Shown one piece after another: positions 14,796 through 17,808 of a DNA stretch of 17,808 nucleotides. The notes below the pieces were generated by a model that was given only the letters and a program-made list of their open reading frames with translations, ran no database searches and was not told the DNA's origin. The position numbers and the translations under genes are program-made. This stretch comes from an uncultured Myxococcales bacterium (GTDB taxonomy: Bacteria > Myxococcota_A > Bradymonadia > UBA7976 > UBA1532), in NCBI GenBank assembly GCA_937896275.1, contig CALBMW010000194.1:1-17808 (forward strand), written 5' to 3'. How positions within the stretch are numbered: the first letter of the stretch is position 1; each line of letters begins with the position of its first letter.

Positions 14796-15617
14796 ATGCG
14801 CTTCATCCCCGCCCACGAGGTTCATGGCCCCGCCGAGGCCCCGCACGTCGCCATCGTGCTGCACGGCATCCTCGGCTCGCGCCGCAACTGGGCCTCGTTC
14901 GCGCGCCGACTGGCCGCCGATCACCCGCGCTGGCGTGTGGTCAACGTCGACCTGCGCAACCACGGCGACAGCCACGGCGCGATCGGCCCACACACGCTGG
15001 GCGCCTGCGCCCGCGATCTGGTGGCGCTGCACGCCCTCGTCGGGCCGCCGACGGTGCTCATTGGGCACTCCTTCGGCGGCAAGGTGGCGCTGACCTACGC
15101 GCGTGACCTGCGCACGCCCACCCTGCGCGCGGTCTGGGCGCTGGACGCGGCGCCGGGGCCACGCGCCGCGGCCTCCGGGGCGGGCGAGGTGGAGCGCGTC
15201 ATCGACGCCGTGCGCCTGCTGCCGCTGCCGACCCCCGACCGCTCGGCGGTGGAGGCCCACTTCGTCGAGTTGGGCTTCTCGCGCATGCTGGCGCGCTGGA
15301 TGACCACCAACGTGCGCCCCGTCGACGGGGGCCTCACCTGGCGCTTCGACATCGACGCCATCGAGGCGATGCTGGCCGACCATGGGCGCCACGATCTGTG
15401 GCCCTTCCTCGAGGACCCGCCCGCCGGTCTACGCGTGCATGTGCTGCGTGCCGGCCGGGGAGACCGCTGGACGCCCGATGACGTGGCGCGCCTTGAGGCC
15501 GCGCCGGTCGACGCGCCCGTGCTGCCCGAGGCCGGCCATTGGGTGCACGTCGACGATCCGGCGGGGCTGCGCGCGCTGCTCGACGCCAGCCTCGACGCCG
15601 TCGAGGCCGCTCAGTAG
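14796..15617 (+). CDS. Alpha/beta-fold hydrolase, YbfF-like esterase
   Basis: This 273-aa single-domain cytoplasmic protein has no signal peptide. The fold markers are VAIVLHGILGSRRNW (18-32, oxyanion-hole HG), VVNVDLRNHGDS (48-59), the nucleophile elbow IGHSFGGKVAL with Ser92, and EAGHWVHVDDP with the catalytic His248 near the end. Asp117 in WALDAAPGP sits about 25 residues after the serine, the same relative place as the acid reported for E. coli YbfF; Asp223 is the alternative. The LRNHG motif and length fit the YbfF/ABHD11-like branch, esterases acting on acyl esters or thioesters of unknown physiological identity. ATG 14796 has no clear ribosome site. The frame is open back to 14511, but that extension is low-complexity and lacks family sequence. 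The gene ends 10 bases from the convergent regulator gene. Confidence 0.88.
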   Translation: MRFIPAHEVHGPAEAPHVAIVLHGILGSRRNWASFARRLAADHPRWRVVNVDLRNHGDSHGAIGPHTLGACARDLVALHALVGPPTVLIGHSFGGKVALTYARDLRTPTLRAVWALDAAPGPRAAASGAGEVERVIDAVRLLPLPTPDRSAVEAHFVELGFSRMLARWMTTNVRPVDGGLTWRFDIDAIEAMLADHGRHDLWPFLEDPPAGLRVHVLRAGRGDRWTPDDVARLEAAPVDAPVLPEAGHWVHVDDPAGLRALLDASLDAVEAAQ

Positions 15618-15627
15618 TGGCGGCGGC

Positions 15628-17040
15628 TCAGTAGTCGGGCAGGAAGCGCTTCAGGTTGCGCCGGAAGTTGCTGCGGTCGAGCGCCGCGTGCTCGGCGGCC
15701 CGCGTGATGTTGCGATCGAAGCGATCCAGCACGCCACGCAGGTAGGCCGAGCGCACCGCGTTCTCGGCATGCTCCATGGCCTCCTTCCACGGCAGATCGA
15801 TGTCGACCAGGTTGCTGGTCGCCGCCATCGTGGGTGGGGTGAGATCGCGGTGAAACTCGGCGGGCAGGCTGCGCTCGGTCAGCTCGTCACCGGTCTCGAA
15901 GATCGCGGCCCGCTCGATGACGTGCTGCAACTCGCGCACGTTGCCCGGCCAGTCGTGGTGGCACAGGCGCTCGAGGCAGGCGGGCTCGAAGCCCTTCACG
16001 TCGAGGCCGTGGCGCTTCACCTCGCGCTGCAGGAGCGCGTGGGCCAGCTGCGGGATGTCCTCGCGCCGCTCGTTGAGCGAGGGCAGCGGGATCTCGACCA
16101 CCTTGAGGCGGAAGTAGAGGTCCTCGCGGAAGCGCCCCTGATCCACCATGGCCTTCAGATCGACGTTGGTGGCCCCAATCACGCGCACGTCCACCCGGTG
16201 GTCTCGCTGCTCGCCGATGCGACGCACGCGCCCGTCGTGGAGCACCTGCAGGAGCTTGGCCTGCATCTTCGCGGTCATGTTCCCGATCTCGTCGAGGAAC
16301 AGCGTGCCGCCGTGGGCGATCTCGAAGAGGCCGGCCTTGTCCGTCACCGCGCCGGTGAAGGCGCCCTTCGCGTGCCCGAAGAGCTCGGCCTCGAGTACGT
16401 CGCCCGCCAGCGTGCCGCAGTCGAGGTGGACGAACTCCTTGTCCGCCCGCTTGCTCATGTCGTGCAGGGCCCGCGCGAGGGCCGTCTTGCCTGCCCCGGT
16501 GGGCCCGGAGATGAGCACCGTCGCGTCGACCCGCGCCACCCGCCGAACCTGGTTGATGACCGGGCGCATCGACGGGCTCTTGCTCTCGAGCAGGGGGTGC
16601 TCGCGATCGTCCACGCGGCGCCGCAGGGCGTCGTTCTCGTCCTTCAGGCGCTTGAGCCGCGCCGCCTGGCGGACGCGGTTGATGCAGGCCTCGACGTCGT
16701 GGAAGGGCTTGGTGATGTAGTCGAAGGCGCCGATCTTGGTGGCCCGCACCGCGTCCTCGATGCGCGCCTCGCCGGTCATGATGATGACCTCGATCTCGGG
16801 CCGCCCGCGCTTCACCAACTCGAGCAGCTCGAGGCCGTTCATGCCGTCCATCAGCACGTCGATCACCATGACGTCCGCCGGCCCGCGCGCCAGCAATGCC
16901 TGGGCCTCGACGGCGTCGGCGCACAGCTCGACGCTGAAGTCGGGCTTGTTGAGCATGTGGCGCCACGCCTTGCGGACGATGAGCTCGTCGTCGACGACGA
17001 CCACGCGGATGGGCTCGACCCGCTCGGTTGTGTGAACCAT
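15628..17040 (-). CDS. Sigma-54-dependent response regulator, NtrC family
   Basis: From ATG 17040 the product is 470 aa. The receiver domain (10-125) has VVVDDE, phosphoacceptor Asp61 (VIDVLMDGMNG), Thr89 and Lys111 (ITKPF). A helical linker (126-150) leads to the AAA+ domain (about 155-385) with Walker A GPTGAGKT (179-186), an intact GAFTGA loop (226-231) for sigma-54 contact, Walker B TLFLDE (246-251) and arginine-finger sequence FREDLYFRL. A Fis-type helix-turn-helix closes the protein (about 435-470). It should activate sigma-54 promoters by ATP-driven remodelling when phosphorylated. Starts at 17052 and 17103 are also in frame and none has a strong ribosome site; 17040 was chosen because the receiver fold begins ten residues later. 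The frame is open to 17412, but that part overlaps the divergent lipoprotein. No histidine kinase is adjacent, so the partner is unknown. Confidence 0.94.
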   Translation of the reverse strand: MVHTTERVEPIRVVVVDDELIVRKAWRHMLNKPDFSVELCADAVEAQALLARGPADVMVIDVLMDGMNGLELLELVKRGRPEIEVIIMTGEARIEDAVRATKIGAFDYITKPFHDVEACINRVRQAARLKRLKDENDALRRRVDDREHPLLESKSPSMRPVINQVRRVARVDATVLISGPTGAGKTALARALHDMSKRADKEFVHLDCGTLAGDVLEAELFGHAKGAFTGAVTDKAGLFEIAHGGTLFLDEIGNMTAKMQAKLLQVLHDGRVRRIGEQRDHRVDVRVIGATNVDLKAMVDQGRFREDLYFRLKVVEIPLPSLNERREDIPQLAHALLQREVKRHGLDVKGFEPACLERLCHHDWPGNVRELQHVIERAAIFETGDELTERSLPAEFHRDLTPPTMAATSNLVDIDLPWKEAMEHAENAVRSAYLRGVLDRFDRNITRAAEHAALDRSNFRRNLKRFLPDY

Positions 17041-17215
17041 GGCGGCGACCATATCACCGGACTCGGGGTCGCGCTTCACCCCTTTTTTGCGGGTCCGCGA
17101 CATGCTCGGGTCACGTCGAGGCCAAAGGCGGGCATGCTCCCGGAGTCGCCTTTTGAGCCGTCGGCAGATCCCACGCCCGGCTGATGCGTTCAGAAGCGCC
17201 CGCAGGAGGTGAAGC
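17041..17215. other. Divergent intergenic region between regulator and lipoprotein genes
   Basis: These 175 bases must carry the start signals for both divergent genes. I see AGGAGGT at 17204-17210 for the lipoprotein, a six-T run at 17083-17088 without a hairpin, and two copies of CATGCTC (17101-17107 and 17133-17139). No promoter could be assigned with confidence, and no sigma-54 -24/-12 element was recognised by eye. Confidence 0.5.
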
Positions 17216-17808
17216 ATGTTACGCGCGCTCTCGACGACCCTGGTGGGCGTCATGGTTTTCGGTTGCACGTCCTCGAACGGCAGCGGTGGGCCCCCGTTGC
17301 GGCCCGTGACCGGCGACGCGGCGCCCCTTCGGGCTGCTGTCGGCGACTGGTCCGTCGAGCTGGTCGACGCGTGGGGGCGGCCGATGCCGACCTTCGGCGC
17401 GGACGGCGCCACCTGGGTCGAGGGGCGTTACGGGGAGGCCTACAGCGTACGGGTGACCAACCGGTCCAATCGCCGGGTCGAGGCGGTGGTCAGCGTCGAC
17501 GGGCGCGACGTCGTGTCGGGCGAACCGGGCGACTTCAGGGCGCAGCGCGGCTACATCGTCGAGCCCTTCGGCACGGTCACGATCGAGGGCTTCCGGCAGA
17601 GCGCCGACAACGTCGCGACCTTCCGCTTCACGGATCCGGGCGACAGCTACGCCGGCCGCCTCGGCGGGGGCGCGAACATTGGCGTGGTGGGCGTGGCGGT
17701 CTTCGCGGAGGGCACGCCCCAAGCGATCGCGCAGCCGCCGGCCCCGCCCCCGCGCCGCCCCTTTTGGGGAGACCTCGAGCAGGATCGCCCCGAGGGCGAG
17801 GCCAGCGC
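17216..17808 (+). CDS. Conserved lipoprotein, truncated by the window edge
   Basis: ATG 17216 has a strong AGGAGGT (17204-17210), six bases from its GGAGG to the start. The frame stays open to the right edge, giving 197 complete codons without a stop. The product begins MLRALSTTLVGVMVFGCTSS: a lipoprotein signal with lipobox VFGC and lipidated Cys17. The mature domain (about 42-165) includes WVEGRYGEAYSVRVTNRSNR, VEAVVSVDGRDVVSGEPGDF, RGYIVEPFGTVTIEGFRQS, VATFRFTDPGDSYAGRLGG and NIGVVGVAVFAE. This matches a beta-rich family seen in many proteobacterial lipoproteins and uncharacterised exported proteins, in which the V-x-V-DG-x-D/N-V-x-SG and GFR-x-S segments are conserved; its function is not known to me. 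A Pro-rich linker (PPAPPPRRP) follows, and the rest lies outside the window. Serine at +2 suggests outer-membrane sorting by the E. coli rule. Confidence 0.8.
   Translation, partial: MLRALSTTLVGVMVFGCTSSNGSGGPPLRPVTGDAAPLRAAVGDWSVELVDAWGRPMPTFGADGATWVEGRYGEAYSVRVTNRSNRRVEAVVSVDGRDVVSGEPGDFRAQRGYIVEPFGTVTIEGFRQSADNVATFRFTDPGDSYAGRLGGGANIGVVGVAVFAEGTPQAIAQPPAPPPRRPFWGDLEQDRPEGEAS

Noticed and set aside
14426..14806. A 126-codon minus-strand frame in the gap before the hydrolase
   Set aside because: It is Pro/Arg/Ser-rich and low-complexity, overlaps the end of the TonB-like gene and has no domain; RNA structure explains the region better.
17083..17088. Six-T run as an intrinsic terminator
   Set aside because: No stem-loop precedes it, and it lies in the 5' region of two divergent genes.
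17041..17412. N-terminal extension of the sigma-54 regulator
   Set aside because: The receiver fold starts ten residues after ATG 17040. The extension overlaps the start of the divergent lipoprotein and has no domain.
1..17808. CRISPR array, tRNA, insertion sequence or prophage genes
   Set aside because: No regularly spaced repeats, tRNA-like cloverleaf, transposase, integrase or phage structural motif was seen in reading either strand.

Overview
The window is GC-rich bacterial DNA, roughly 70% G+C by eye. Its gene content best fits a deltaproteobacterial lineage, probably Myxococcota or a relative. The indicators are an AgmX/PglI-type TonB-like protein, a TRAP transporter with a TatT lipoprotein, an orphan NtrC-type regulator, an HDOD protein and several lipoproteins. 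No rRNA, tRNA, phage, transposon or CRISPR signal was seen, and taxonomy is inferred from gene families only.

Layout. Positions 1-1338 (+) hold the end of a YVTN-type beta-propeller protein and a membrane-anchored coiled-coil protein. At 1371-2483 (-) lies a PiT phosphate transporter. A small lipoprotein gene of 58 codons (2621-2797, +) diverges from it; it is too short for usual length cutoffs and sits behind a perfect 22-bp palindrome. From 12883 down to 2826 every large gene is on the minus strand, in this order: glutamate dehydrogenase, TatT lipoprotein, DctP, fused DctQM, Uma2 nuclease-fold protein, HDOD protein, and a 1019-aa exported protein. That last protein has a UshA/5'-nucleotidase fold with its metal-site residues replaced, followed by a probable outer-membrane beta-barrel. 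At 13095-14453 (+) lies an AgmX/PglI-family TonB-like protein. A 342-base stretch without a gene follows, with unusually strong predicted RNA structure, and then an alpha/beta hydrolase (14796-15617, +). A sigma-54-dependent response regulator (15628-17040, -) converges on the hydrolase. A lipoprotein (17216 to the right edge, +) diverges from the regulator and runs off the window.

How the genes may work together. TatT, DctP and DctQM form one complete TRAP importer for an organic acid. They lie directly downstream of glutamate dehydrogenase on the same strand, which suggests, without proving, a link to glutamate or 2-oxo acid use. PiT imports phosphate, and the nucleotidase-like surface protein nearby looks catalytically dead. 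There is no obvious defence or biosynthetic cluster. The least ordinary items are the nucleotidase-barrel fusion, the structured region at 14534-14753, and two cases where a Shine-Dalgarno sequence appears sequestered in a hairpin.
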